A DNA stretch of 64,000 nucleotides. It comes from Synechococcus sp. A15-62. GTDB taxonomy: Bacteria; Cyanobacteriota; Cyanobacteriia; PCC-6307; Cyanobiaceae. The number at the start of each line of letters is the position of its first letter. Position 1 is the first letter of the stretch. Of this stretch, positions 16,513 through 24,615 are shown piece after piece. Where the stretch lies: positions 1,302,001 through 1,366,000 of the forward strand of contig NZ_CP047950.1 of assembly GCF_014280075.1 (NCBI RefSeq). Reading direction: 5' to 3'. The notes under the pieces were generated by a model. The model saw only the letters and a program-made list of their open reading frames with translations, searched no databases and was not told the DNA's origin. The position numbers and the translations under genes were made by a program.

Positions 16513-16683
16513 TCAATCAGCGCAAGTGCAGCCGCAGGAGCCACTGCCATGGCAGGGCTCGTGGTTGGGATGGCCGGTGGCACAGGCCTCTGAACAGAAA
16601 CTCTGGCCATCGCGAACAACAACCTGGGACGCCTGAACCTCACAGGTGCAACGCGAACAGGCACAGGGAGTAGCAGGAGCCAT
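16513..16683 (-). CDS. bmtA: bacterial metallothionein (SmtA/BmtA family)
   Basis: A 56-aa cysteine-rich protein encoded from ATG 16683 to TGA 16513. It has ten Cys (7, 9, 12, 14, 30, 34, 44, 50, 52, 54) and two His near the C-terminal Cys group. The order CACSRCTC, then FCSEACATGH, then CGCTC matches the SmtA zinc-binding architecture. Members store zinc as a four-metal cluster in the cytoplasm. A Zur-type box lies 91 bases upstream at 16774-16788, and CobW and ZnuABC genes occur in the same window. It is convergent with the gene at 16226-16510. Confidence 0.93.
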   Translation of the reverse strand: MAPATPCACSRCTCEVQASQVVVRDGQSFCSEACATGHPNHEPCHGSGSCGCTCAD

Positions 16684-16773
16684 CACAACAAATCAACCAA
16701 CTGCTGTATAGGCCTAAAAAAGATGACCACAGAAGAAACACACCATTTCCACACACAATTCATGTGGAAAAAT

Positions 16774-16788
16774 TGATAGTGATTCTCA
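16774..16788 (-). promoter_or_regulatory. Zur-type operator of the metallothionein gene
   Basis: On the minus strand TGAGAATCACTATCA, matching the znu box TGAGAATGATTATCA at 13 of 15 positions. It lies 91 bases before the metallothionein start. In Synechococcus sp. WH 8102 Zur is known to act on a metallothionein gene as well as on zinc uptake; the direction of control here cannot be read from sequence. Confidence 0.7.
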
Positions 16789-16967
16789 CATTACTGAGCG
16801 ATCGACAAGCAAAGAGCCACTTCCAGCAACAACAACAAAAAAGAGGATTCACAAGAAAAGGCCAACAATCACAGCGCAACAGACCAAATAGCACAAGCAA
16901 AAGCAATTAAATCCGCCGCAATGCAATCAGGGGGCAGAAAAATAATGAGAACAGCAACTCAAAGCAA

Positions 16968-17147
16968 ATGAATAAAAATAGTCAACTGAGAAGCAAGACG
17001 CTTAGCGAAATCAATGCATGGTGCTATCAAAGAGCGTCCCACCTTTCACTCACAGGTCACGACAAGGAGGCACAGGCCTTAACAGAGGAGCACATGGAGT
17101 CGCTCCAGAATGCTAAGCCCGAAGAAACACTCTGGGTCGGGCATTAA
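16968..17147 (+). CDS. small hypothetical protein (59 aa)
   Basis: ATG 16968 to TAA 17147. A soluble helical protein: WCYQRASHLSLTGHDKEAQA from residue 17, then LTEEHMESLQ. Its codon use is more AT-rich than upstream genes, marking the start of the AT-rich region. No ribosome binding site is obvious. The alternation of His, Glu and Met in one helix is suggestive of metal contact but not evidence of it. Confidence 0.5.
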   Translation: MNKNSQLRSKTLSEINAWCYQRASHLSLTGHDKEAQALTEEHMESLQNAKPEETLWVGH

Positions 17148-17365
17148 CAGGCACAGCTTCTTTATCGCGGCGGCGCAATGTGTCATATCTCACTTCGAAG
17201 AAAGCAAATATCACGAGAAGAGACAAAACCAAGAAACCACATCGTGCTATAAGAGACATTAAACACGCACGAAATCTTGGAATACCCGTTCATAAATAGC
17301 TAATAGATTCCATCAGGAAAATTAGGCACGACCCGGCGTATCAAAAAGCACAAGCCAGCCCATCA

Positions 17366-17941
17366 ATGAACACTGAGCACCAGCATCGAAAAAAGGGAGG
17401 GAGGCCCATATCCTTAAATTCGTACGAAACAGTCCGCCTTGAAAGGCCTCAAGCTGGAGAAAATATAGAAATAACAGTTAAGAATGGTGTTATAAGGATT
17501 GCGGGGAACCAATCGAACAATGCAAAAGACATAACTTTAGCTTTTGCATGCAGAGCAGATGCTTTCAAATTCCATTATCCAGAAGACCTAGAAATCACAA
17601 TAGAAGCCATAACAGACACAACTTACATAGTTAAATCAATAGGCAAAAAAGGATCCGACACAAGCGATGCAATTATGGAATGGATCATTCAACTGCATAT
17701 AGTGAGGAACGAGACAAATCTAGAAAACAGGCTGATGACATTTTTTAGATTACTGATAACAAGACTAGGGAAAAGAACATCAGAAGGGCTACTGCTCGAG
17801 CACACACTGCCTCATGCACGTATTGCTGAAATAGTTGGATCTACGAGGTCAACCGTATCAAGAACGATTAGCACTCTTAGGAAGACCCAACAAATTTATA
17901 TTGATGAACTAAAGGGACAGATTATTTTACCTGTGGATTAG
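17366..17941 (+). CDS. Crp/FNR-family transcriptional regulator
   Basis: 191 aa, AT-rich coding. The C-terminal domain (about 120-185) has the Crp winged-helix pattern: 'NRLMTFFRLLITRLGKR', then 'LPHARIAEIVGSTRSTVSRT' as helix-turn-helix. The N-terminal half is a cupin-like beta domain without recognisable cAMP or haem ligands. Target genes are unknown, but it heads the iron-stress region and faces the porin gene at 18330-19853. It is distinct from the second Crp protein at 26997-27599. Confidence 0.85.
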   Translation: MNTEHQHRKKGGRPISLNSYETVRLERPQAGENIEITVKNGVIRIAGNQSNNAKDITLAFACRADAFKFHYPEDLEITIEAITDTTYIVKSIGKKGSDTSDAIMEWIIQLHIVRNETNLENRLMTFFRLLITRLGKRTSEGLLLEHTLPHARIAEIVGSTRSTVSRTISTLRKTQQIYIDELKGQIILPVD

Positions 17942-18082
17942 CTAACGCCCACAACGACATGTTCCACCCTTCCACTTGGAGCACTTAGATTTCTTGCAAC
18001 CCTTTTTCTTATTTACTGCAAGTCGGTTTTCGGAAGACTCGGCCAAGACCCTAGAAAATGTTTCCTTCAACAATACCGTCAC
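17942..18082 (-). CDS. possible Cys/Lys-rich peptide (46 aa)
   Basis: GTG 18082 to TAG 17942, convergent with the regulator gene with no gap. The C-terminal 22 residues are strikingly Lys/Cys-rich: KKKGCKKSKCSKWKGGTCRC. The frame stays open upstream for another 22 codons with three more Cys (FCAFCHSPC) but has no start codon there, so it may be a decayed or frameshifted gene. Metal binding is only suggested by composition. Confidence 0.35.
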   Translation of the reverse strand: MTVLLKETFSRVLAESSENRLAVNKKKGCKKSKCSKWKGGTCRCGR

Positions 18083-18329
18083 TAGCGGAAATGGATCTAG
18101 ACATGGGGAGTGACAAAAAGCACAAAATCGCGAGTCATCTGATCCGAGTCAAGGCATACCCAAGGCCTAAGAGCGCTTGCCTCTATTGAGGAAAAAGGCA
18201 ATACCAGTATCAAATAAACCCTAGCATGTATAGAAAGCTACTTTTAATTGAAGTAAACGAGTAACAGGCGACACAGCAGAGCAGCAAAATATGTTTGCCC
18301 AAATTGGGCTTTCCTGTGTGAGGAATTCA

Positions 18330-19853
18330 ATGAAGCTTTTCCAGCAACTGCTGGTGGCTCCCGCCGCCCTTGGCCTTCTGGCCACCGGCGCCAATGCCGC
18401 CGAGCTGAACATCAACGGCGTTTCTGATTACGCGGCTTCCGCTGATCAGGTCACTAGCGTCACCCAGTTCTCCGACGTTTATCCCACTGACTGGGCCTAT
18501 CAGGCTCTGGCCAACCTGGTGGAGACCTACGGCTGCGTCGCCGGCTACCCCAACGGCACCTTCCGTGGCAACCGGGCCATGACCCGCTATGAAGCGGCTG
18601 CCCTGCTGAACGCTTGCCTCGACCGCGTCACCGAAGTGACCGACGAGCTGCGTCGTCTGCTCAAGGAATTCGAAACCGAGCTGGCCATCCTCAAGGGTCG
18701 CGTTGACGGCCTCGAAGCCCGCGTTGGCGAACTGGAAGCCACCCAGTTCTCCAGCACAACCAAACTGAAAGGTCAAGCTGACTTTTTCATGGGTGGTGTG
18801 ACCTATGACGACCGAGATGAGTGCGTTGAGGAAGGTGGCGCATGCGATGACGACGCTTTCTCGTTCTCATATCGCTATACCCTCAACCTGAACACCTCCT
18901 TCACTGGTAAGGATCGGCTGTACACCCGTCTGCGCACGGGCAACATGAAGAACGTCTGGACGAACAAAAACTCTTATCTGAGTGATGCTAAGTCAGGAGA
19001 TAGCACTCTAAAGATTGACAAACTCTGGTACAGCTTCCCCGTTGGTGACTTCAAGTTCACCGTGGGTGCTTTGGTAGAGAACTACTACATGGTAGAAACA
19101 CCAACCCGTTACAAGCCCATTCTTAAGGCTTTTAAATTGGGTGGTTATGGCTCAGTTATGGGCGCAAGCACCGGACAGGGTTTTGGTGTTCAGTGGCGTC
19201 AAAACGTTGCACCAGGCGAAGCAGCATTAAACATTGCAGCCAACTACGTGGCTGACGGTGGCGAAGGTGCAAAGTCTGATGATGGATTAGGCATGTTCGG
19301 TGATGACACCGATGGCCTTTTCTTGAGCCAAGTCGGTTATGGCAACCGCAAATGGTATCTGTCTGCCTTGTACGCCTACAAGCACGGTAAAGATGGATCC
19401 ACGCCTGCAATGGGCTATTCCACTCCCGCAGCCTCTAGCTACGACGAAGGTCTCCACGCTTTCGGATTCCGCGGCTACTGGACTCCTGAGGAGTATGGCT
19501 TTATTCCAACCATCAGTGCAGGCATCGATTTCGGCTTCTCTGATGCAGATATTGCTGGCAGCACAGAGGAAGTGTTTGGTTGGATGGTTGGCCTGAACTG
19601 GAAAAATGCCTTCATTGATGGCAACAAACTGGGTATCGCCTTTGGCTCCTACTCCAGCTATGCCACTGAAGTGAAAGGTGACAGTGATCCCAATGATGGT
19701 AACTTTGCCGTCGAGGGCTATTATGACTTCCAGGTCACGGATAACATCACTGTGACTCCGGCAGTGTTCTATATCCAGAATGCTGATGGTGATTCATCGG
19801 TTGACGGTTCCGACACATTCGGTGGTCTTGTCAAGACAACCTTCAAATTCTGA
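18330..19853 (+). CDS. som: SLH-domain outer-membrane porin (Som/OprB type)
   Basis: 507 aa from ATG 18330 (GAGG nine bases before); an in-frame ATG at 18291 lacks a site. Signal peptide 1-23 (GANA-AE). An SLH domain covers about 46-98 (FSDVYPTDWAYQALANLVET, then GYPNGTFRGNRAMTRYEAA), anchoring to the peptidoglycan. A coiled coil at 103-137 (ELRRLLKEFETELAILKGRV) is followed by an OprB-type beta barrel ending in Phe (TTFKF). It is a cyanobacterial channel for small solutes and ions. A terminator follows. Its N-terminal third is nearly identical to the second porin at 33664-35229. Confidence 0.9.
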   Translation: MKLFQQLLVAPAALGLLATGANAAELNINGVSDYAASADQVTSVTQFSDVYPTDWAYQALANLVETYGCVAGYPNGTFRGNRAMTRYEAAALLNACLDRVTEVTDELRRLLKEFETELAILKGRVDGLEARVGELEATQFSSTTKLKGQADFFMGGVTYDDRDECVEEGGACDDDAFSFSYRYTLNLNTSFTGKDRLYTRLRTGNMKNVWTNKNSYLSDAKSGDSTLKIDKLWYSFPVGDFKFTVGALVENYYMVETPTRYKPILKAFKLGGYGSVMGASTGQGFGVQWRQNVAPGEAALNIAANYVADGGEGAKSDDGLGMFGDDTDGLFLSQVGYGNRKWYLSALYAYKHGKDGSTPAMGYSTPAASSYDEGLHAFGFRGYWTPEEYGFIPTISAGIDFGFSDADIAGSTEEVFGWMVGLNWKNAFIDGNKLGIAFGSYSSYATEVKGDSDPNDGNFAVEGYYDFQVTDNITVTPAVFYIQNADGDSSVDGSDTFGGLVKTTFKF

Positions 19854-19875
19854 TCTTCACAGAACAAATAAACAG

Positions 19876-19897
19876 GCGCCCCTCAGGGCGCTTTTTT
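19876..19897 (+). terminator. rho-independent terminator of the porin gene
   Basis: Stem GCGCCC / GGGCGC with a CTCA loop followed by six T, 23 bases after the porin stop codon. Confidence 0.85.
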
Positions 19898-19948
19898 ATT
19901 GGCATAAAAAAAGGGGGCATTTGCACCCTTGGAAAAATCAGAATGCTG

Positions 19949-20173
19949 TCACCAGCAGTTCTCGCCCTCTCCAATAGGAACACAAATATCTTCTTGCTCT
20001 GCCTTTTTCTTTAGAGCAGCAGCATCGGAATCCAACACACTTTCCTCATTCACATCTTGATCAGTATTCCATTCCTTAAGACCGCCAGCACTCTGTGCGT
20101 GAACAGAAGGGGCCGATGAAACAAGAAGAGACGTGGCAGCAACGAAAACTGAGATAGCAGAGGGCTTTGGCAT
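19949..20173 (-). CDS. small secreted acidic protein (74 aa)
   Basis: ATG 20173. A signal peptide (residues 1-26, ending VHA-Q) leads a 48-residue acidic mature part with DQDVNEESVLDSDAAALKKK and a C-terminal pair of cysteines (EDICVPIGEGENCW). It is convergent with the porin gene and may share the hairpin at 19876. Periplasmic or secreted; function unknown. Confidence 0.6.
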   Translation of the reverse strand: MPKPSAISVFVAATSLLVSSAPSVHAQSAGGLKEWNTDQDVNEESVLDSDAAALKKKAEQEDICVPIGEGENCW

Positions 20174-20250
20174 TGGGATAGCTCAACTAATCCAATTGTA
20201 AGCAAGAGCTACACTACAAAAATCACGCCGAAGCTATCAAAAGCTACAAA

Positions 20251-20919
20251 TCAGCTCGACAGGCGTCGGACAGCGTTCGTATAGCTTTGAAAAATCAGAT
20301 CAAGTTCATCCGATCGTCCATGGCGGGCCAACAAACCCCGGGCACCAGCATCGATATTGAATAACATTGAGCGATCGTCAGCTGCCTTGACATAACTCTC
20401 AATCCAGCCGACACATACATAACGCTCACCGCTCAAAACCGGTGTAACACAATGAAGCGTGGACGACGGATAGATAACAACTTGGCCAGGTGACAAGCGA
20501 AATTCCTTCGTGTCCTCACCACCAGTTTGAATCATTAAGGATCCGCCCTCATAGGAATCTTCATCACTGAGAAAGCAGGTGAAAGACAAATCCCGACGAC
20601 CATGGCGGGAGAAAGGATTATCAACATGCCATCCATAAGATTCTCCAGCACTAGATCTAGAAACCAACAAACTATGGACCTTACGAACAAGTGAAAAACT
20701 TTTGACCAGGGGGTCACTCGTTAATGCTGTAGAAATGCAATTGCTAATCGCAAGTGTGAGCTCAGCATTCGGATCAAGCTGGAAGTTTTTCTTCACCAAT
20801 GCAGCCTGGTCCCCTGCAGTCAATCGACCATCTCGCCAGGGAAGGTTGGGAGCACTGAGGCGCTGCTGAAGGTCACGAACTTCAAGAAGAGGCAAAAGAG
20901 AATGCGTCAGGAAGTCCAT
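20251..20919 (-). CDS. piuC: PiuC-type Fe(II)/2-oxoglutarate dioxygenase
   Basis: 222 aa, PKHD-type hydroxylase family. The Fe(II) triad is His98-x-Asp100 (GWHVDN) and His156 (TLHCVTPV), with Arg166 (GERYVCVGW) positioned for 2-oxoglutarate. PiuC-like genes are commonly iron-regulated and neighbour siderophore or ferric-iron uptake genes; here it is divergent from futA. Length matches the family (about 225). Substrate unknown. A weak Fur-like half-site (TGAGATTCTCTG) lies near 20925-20936 but I do not claim an operator. Confidence 0.85.
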   Translation of the reverse strand: MDFLTHSLLPLLEVRDLQQRLSAPNLPWRDGRLTAGDQAALVKKNFQLDPNAELTLAISNCISTALTSDPLVKSFSLVRKVHSLLVSRSSAGESYGWHVDNPFSRHGRRDLSFTCFLSDEDSYEGGSLMIQTGGEDTKEFRLSPGQVVIYPSSTLHCVTPVLSGERYVCVGWIESYVKAADDRSMLFNIDAGARGLLARHGRSDELDLIFQSYTNAVRRLSS

Positions 20920-21021
20920 CGTTCAGAGAATCTCAGGAATAAAAGCGATTGACAAATGCTACGAAACGGAGAGTCAAAAACAGCTGACAACTGGAATCAC
21001 TGACCTAGCATAGATGAAACT

Positions 21022-22038
21022 ATGTCTAAAAGCATGCGTAGGTTCTTTGCAGCTCTTGGCCTGGTGGCATCATTTGCTGCTCTACCTTCAGTGGAAGCCA
21101 AGGAAGTAAGGGTTTACTCAGGCCGGCATTACAACACTGATCGAGCTGCCTACAAACAATTCAGTGAAGAAACTGGGATCAAAGTCAGACTGATCGAGGC
21201 CACAGGGATATCACTAGTTGAGCGTCTTAAACGAGAGGGTAAAAATTCAAACGCTGATGTGATTCTATTGGTTGATGCTGCAAGGATTAACAACGCTGCA
21301 GAGGCAGGTCTTCTGCAGCCGGTCTCCTCGAAACAACTCCAATCGAATGTTCCTTCACGCTATCGTGATCCATCAAATCGATGGTTTGGTTTCACGAGGC
21401 GCGTCAGAGCCATCATTGTAAATCCCAATGTCGTTGATCCAAATACGATTAAGACTTATTCCGATCTTGCCAATCCAGTTCTAAAAGGAAAACTCTGTTT
21501 GCGCAAAAGGAAAAACGTATACAACCAATCACTTGTAGCCGATCAAATCATAGCGAAGGGTCAAAGCGCAGCCTCAACTTGGGTCAAGGGGATGATCAAA
21601 AATGTAACCCAGCCGTATTTCGGAGGTGATGTATCACTGATTCGTGCAGTCGGACAAGGTAAATGCGGAGTGAGCCTTGTTAATCATTACTATCTTGCAC
21701 GAATGCAGGCAGGAGCAAGTGGCAAAAGCGATCAGAAAGTGACATCCAATATTAAATTAGTCATGCCAAATCCAGCCCATGTGAACATCAGTGCCGCAGG
21801 AGTTGCTAAGTCCGCAGAAAACAAAGCTGAAGCAGTTCAATTTATTGAGTTCATTTCGTCACCAAAAGGTAGTCGACTCATTGCAGGCCCAACCTTCGAA
21901 TATCCACTAAAAAATCTTGGTACATCGAAAGAATTGAAAGCCTTTGGAAAATTTACCCCAGACAATGTTTCTATTAGTGCTTTAGGCGCAACTCAGAAAA
22001 CCGCAATCAAAGTAATGGCAGATGCTGGCTGGCGTTGA
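21022..22038 (+). CDS. futA: ferric-iron ABC transporter substrate-binding protein
   Basis: 338 aa of the FutA/IdiA/FbpA family. Signal peptide 1-26 (SVEA-KE). Iron-binding Tyr candidates are Tyr32 and Tyr37 (VYSGRHYNTD) and the adjacent Tyr pair in NHYYLARM (about 235), as in other ferric-binding proteins. It binds Fe(III) in the periplasm and hands it to the FutB permease, which is not in this window. Divergent from piuC; no other transporter genes adjoin. Also called idiA for its induction under iron deficiency. Confidence 0.9.
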   Translation: MSKSMRRFFAALGLVASFAALPSVEAKEVRVYSGRHYNTDRAAYKQFSEETGIKVRLIEATGISLVERLKREGKNSNADVILLVDAARINNAAEAGLLQPVSSKQLQSNVPSRYRDPSNRWFGFTRRVRAIIVNPNVVDPNTIKTYSDLANPVLKGKLCLRKRKNVYNQSLVADQIIAKGQSAASTWVKGMIKNVTQPYFGGDVSLIRAVGQGKCGVSLVNHYYLARMQAGASGKSDQKVTSNIKLVMPNPAHVNISAAGVAKSAENKAEAVQFIEFISSPKGSRLIAGPTFEYPLKNLGTSKELKAFGKFTPDNVSISALGATQKTAIKVMADAGWR

Positions 22039-22182
22039 ACCAAATAACTCAACAATCGACTGAAAAATTCAAGATTTCAGATGCTTTTGATAATGACTCT
22101 CATTTAACTTGGTGCAAATAACACACCTTGCGAGCAATTTGACTTGCATGTGCGTATCATTTGGACATCAACAAGTAAAAAA

Positions 22183-22767
22183 ATGCTGAGCACAACCAAT
22201 TCAATCTCCGCTTCATCTATCGCTTGCGGACCATCAGGTCGTGCAATCGCAGAAGCGATTGACTCTGATCTTCTAAGCGCGATCCAAGCCCACCTCAACA
22301 TGGAGAGGCAAGCCCATGCTTCCTATTTCGCTGCAGCAATCTGGTTTGCCGAACGGGAGTTGAGGGGATTTTCCCGATTCTTCCGAGACGAATCCAACAG
22401 CGAGCATGAGCATGCTGCAAAATTCGCGGAATACATCATTGCTCGAGGGCAAAGCGTTGCACTACAAGTGGTCGATGCTCCCTTGCAGAACTGGGCATCC
22501 CCTGCAGATGTGATGGCAACCGCATTTCAAATGGAGGTTGACGTCACAGCTTCGTTGCAACAGCTGTATTCAATGGCAGAGAGAGCGAGCGATACGCGTA
22601 CCACGGTGTTTCTCGACCCGATGGTGGAAATGCAAACCCAGTCAGAACATGAATTTGCGCACCTTCTTGGACGGGTGAAGTTTGCAGATAATCAAGCAGC
22701 GGCTTTATTGCTCATCGACAACGAGCTAGACCAAGGAAATAACAAACCTGCATCTCTTCAGGGTTAA
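22183..22767 (+). CDS. ftn: ferritin
   Basis: 194 aa from ATG 22183; an earlier in-frame start at 22144 lacks support. A four-helix ferritin: Glu41 and Tyr48 in helix A (NMERQAHASYF), Glu74-x-x-His77 in helix B (EHEHAAKF), Glu118 in helix C (QMEVDV) and a helix D with QTQSEHEF (151-158). The first 25 residues extend beyond typical bacterial ferritins. It stores iron as mineral in the cytoplasm and oxidises Fe(II). An inverted repeat follows the gene. Confidence 0.88.
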   Translation: MLSTTNSISASSIACGPSGRAIAEAIDSDLLSAIQAHLNMERQAHASYFAAAIWFAERELRGFSRFFRDESNSEHEHAAKFAEYIIARGQSVALQVVDAPLQNWASPADVMATAFQMEVDVTASLQQLYSMAERASDTRTTVFLDPMVEMQTQSEHEFAHLLGRVKFADNQAAALLLIDNELDQGNNKPASLQG

Positions 22768-22780
22768 TTCACTCACGACC

Positions 22781-22810
22781 AGAAAGTTGATTAACACACA
22801 TCAACTTTCT
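22781..22810. terminator. bidirectional terminator-like inverted repeat
   Basis: Perfect eleven-base arms AGAAAGTTGAT / ATCAACTTTCT around an eight-base loop, placed between the convergent ferritin and HTH genes. There is no clear T-run on either side, so it may stop RNA by structure or protect 3' ends. Confidence 0.6.
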
Positions 22811-22814
22811 GATG

Positions 22815-23018
22815 TCACATATTTAGGCCTTGTGGGTCGATTACGTAACATTTTATATCCCGCATTAATGATTTAGGCGATACTTCCAGATATTCAGAAA
22901 TAAGCCGATGCGACCAGCCTTGGCTTCTTAATGCCATTGCAATCTTCAGTCGTTTTTTACGCCAACCGTTAGGAGACCCTAAATAGTGTGAAACTCTTGA
23001 TGTTGAGATTGAATTCAT
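22815..23018 (-). CDS. small helix-turn-helix protein (67 aa)
   Basis: ATG 23018. After a basic start (SRVSHYLGSPNGWRKKRLK) residues 25-53 form a helix-turn-helix of the type IAMALRSQGWSHRLISEYLE-VSPKSLMRDI. It resembles the small DNA-binding domains of phage or transposon regulators rather than any named family. Convergent with ferritin. A local regulator of the iron genes is possible but only inferred. Confidence 0.55.
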   Translation of the reverse strand: MNSISTSRVSHYLGSPNGWRKKRLKIAMALRSQGWSHRLISEYLEVSPKSLMRDIKCYVIDPQGLNM

Positions 23019-23222
23019 GGCATAAGCCCTTTATTTGAGAGATGATACAAATAAAGCACGCGAATCAATCAAACAACAATTGAATGATGTCTGCCAACAT
23101 CATATAAGCAAGACTGGTGTATAGCTAACATCAATCTAGAACGTAGCCAATGATGCTCAAGCGAGATACATATACGAGCAGAGGAAACTAATTGAAGTTA
23201 TTGTATGATTTTAATTGGAGTG

Positions 23223-23516
23223 ATGACCTCATTCAAGGTCGAATTAAGGATGCCTGATGGAGTCAAACACTTCGAATGCCCTGATGATGAATACGTTCTA
23301 GAGGCAGCAGAGCAGGCTGGGATTGATATGAGTTATTCATGCAGAGCTGGAGCATGCAGCACTTGTGTAGGGAAGATCATCGAAGGAACAGTTGATCAAT
23401 CTGATCAAAGTTTTCTGGATGATGAACAAATGCAAGACGGCTATTCACTTCTATGCGTAGCTTATGCAACATCAGATTTGATCGTAAAGACTGATTGCGA
23501 AGAAGAGCTTTGGTGA
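23223..23516 (+). CDS. plant-type [2Fe-2S] ferredoxin
   Basis: 97 aa from ATG 23223 (GGAG just upstream). The cluster ligands are Cys40, Cys45, Cys48 and Cys78 in the order CRAGACSTC then LLC, exactly as in photosynthetic ferredoxins. It would carry electrons from photosystem I or to a dedicated reductase. It is not the major petF by context; its neighbours are a small helical protein, an alpha/beta hydrolase and a thioredoxin-reductase-like enzyme, all on the same strand. Acidic, as expected. Confidence 0.9.
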   Translation: MTSFKVELRMPDGVKHFECPDDEYVLEAAEQAGIDMSYSCRAGACSTCVGKIIEGTVDQSDQSFLDDEQMQDGYSLLCVAYATSDLIVKTDCEEELW

Positions 23517-23546
23517 CAATGGATGGAGCGATAAGATCATCTCAGA

Positions 23547-23756
23547 ATGAAAGTACTTAGGGAGAACGAGATTAGTTTGGTTGATCAGTATCTCAATGCA
23601 TCCTGTTTCAACAAAATAAGCGACAGAACCTATCAGAACATGCTGCGTTACGAATCAAAGGCCGATGCAATCGAAAAAAAATTGATTAAAAGGATCAAAG
23701 AACAAGTAAGGCACGGAAAGGTTGTGCTTTCTTCTGAATCAAAGGTGAAAGCTTGA
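23547..23756 (+). CDS. small helical hypothetical protein (69 aa)
   Basis: ATG 23547, thirty bases after the ferredoxin gene and on the same strand. Highly charged and helical: ENEISLVDQYLNASCFNK, then a Lys-rich helix (DAIEKKLIKRIKEQVRHGK). Co-transcription with the ferredoxin gene is likely. No family recognised. Confidence 0.6.
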   Translation: MKVLRENEISLVDQYLNASCFNKISDRTYQNMLRYESKADAIEKKLIKRIKEQVRHGKVVLSSESKVKA

Positions 23757-23847
23757 TCAGCCTGGATGTGATAAAGAATACAGCCAGTCGTCTTCTCTGA
23801 GAGAAAACATAATCAAAAGCATCAGAAAATAAGAAAAATAAAATCAG

Positions 23848-24615
23848 ATGAGCACCAGTCAGATACTTTGGATTGATCTCCAGCCATCACTGTATTGCCT
23901 TTTCAAGCGGACAGCGCAAAGCTTGGGTCAGCATTTTGAAGTCAAAAGATGGTCATTCGAACATGATCTTGATGAATCATGTGATGTTGAAGTCGTTCAC
24001 AGCCTAATGAGGCACACGATAGAAAACTCTTCAATTCCAGTTCATCTTGTAGGCCACGGTATAAGCGGTACAATTGCATATTTATTTGCTCAAAAATATC
24101 CCAACAACATATCATCAGTTTCCGTGCTATCAGTAGATACTCACTCGACAAATCAATGGACTAGTCATTATCAGAGTATGCGGAGCCAATTACCCTGCTC
24201 AAGATTTCATATTTTAAGCTATCTAAGCCGACTATTGGTCGACAGACAAACTGAAAAAGTTGTCAATATTATGGCGCGACTGTTAGCAAAATGTTTGGAT
24301 AATGATTTAGTGTATGGATCGATTGTCAATAGCCAACCAATCACAAATCTAAACAAAGCTGAGGTTCCAATACTGGTGATTAATGGTGAAAAAGACTTTG
24401 TTGTTGATGAGCAGTGTGATATCAGATGGAGACACTGCCTAAAACCTGGAGACTGCTACCAAAAAATTTCTAACGGACGCCATTTCTTCCCATTTACAGA
24501 GTGGAGTAAAACTGCAAAAATGATCGAATCATTTGTAAAGATGGTGCCTGAGCAACATCAGAACCAAGTCCCTAATAGCTGCAAGAATCTGAGTATTAGT
24601 AAAACCAACTCATGA
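23848..24615 (+). CDS. alpha/beta-hydrolase-fold protein lacking the usual Ser
   Basis: 255 aa. The fold is recognisable: strand and nucleophile elbow VHLVGHGISGTIAYLFA at about 65-81, an acid after strand 7 (NGEKDFVVD, about 192-200) and a late His (SNGRHFFPF, about 216). The elbow reads GHGIS-G, so the position normally held by Ser in GxSxG is Gly71. Ser73 is two residues later. Catalysis by the standard triad is therefore doubtful. Its stop overlaps the next start (ATGA), coupling it to the reductase gene. Confidence 0.75.
   Translation: MSTSQILWIDLQPSLYCLFKRTAQSLGQHFEVKRWSFEHDLDESCDVEVVHSLMRHTIENSSIPVHLVGHGISGTIAYLFAQKYPNNISSVSVLSVDTHSTNQWTSHYQSMRSQLPCSRFHILSYLSRLLVDRQTEKVVNIMARLLAKCLDNDLVYGSIVNSQPITNLNKAEVPILVINGEKDFVVDEQCDIRWRHCLKPGDCYQKISNGRHFFPFTEWSKTAKMIESFVKMVPEQHQNQVPNSCKNLSISKTNS

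Noticed and set aside
20920-20940. Fur operator between piuC and futA
   Set aside because: Only one half-site (TGAGATTCTCTG) is present; not enough to claim an operator.
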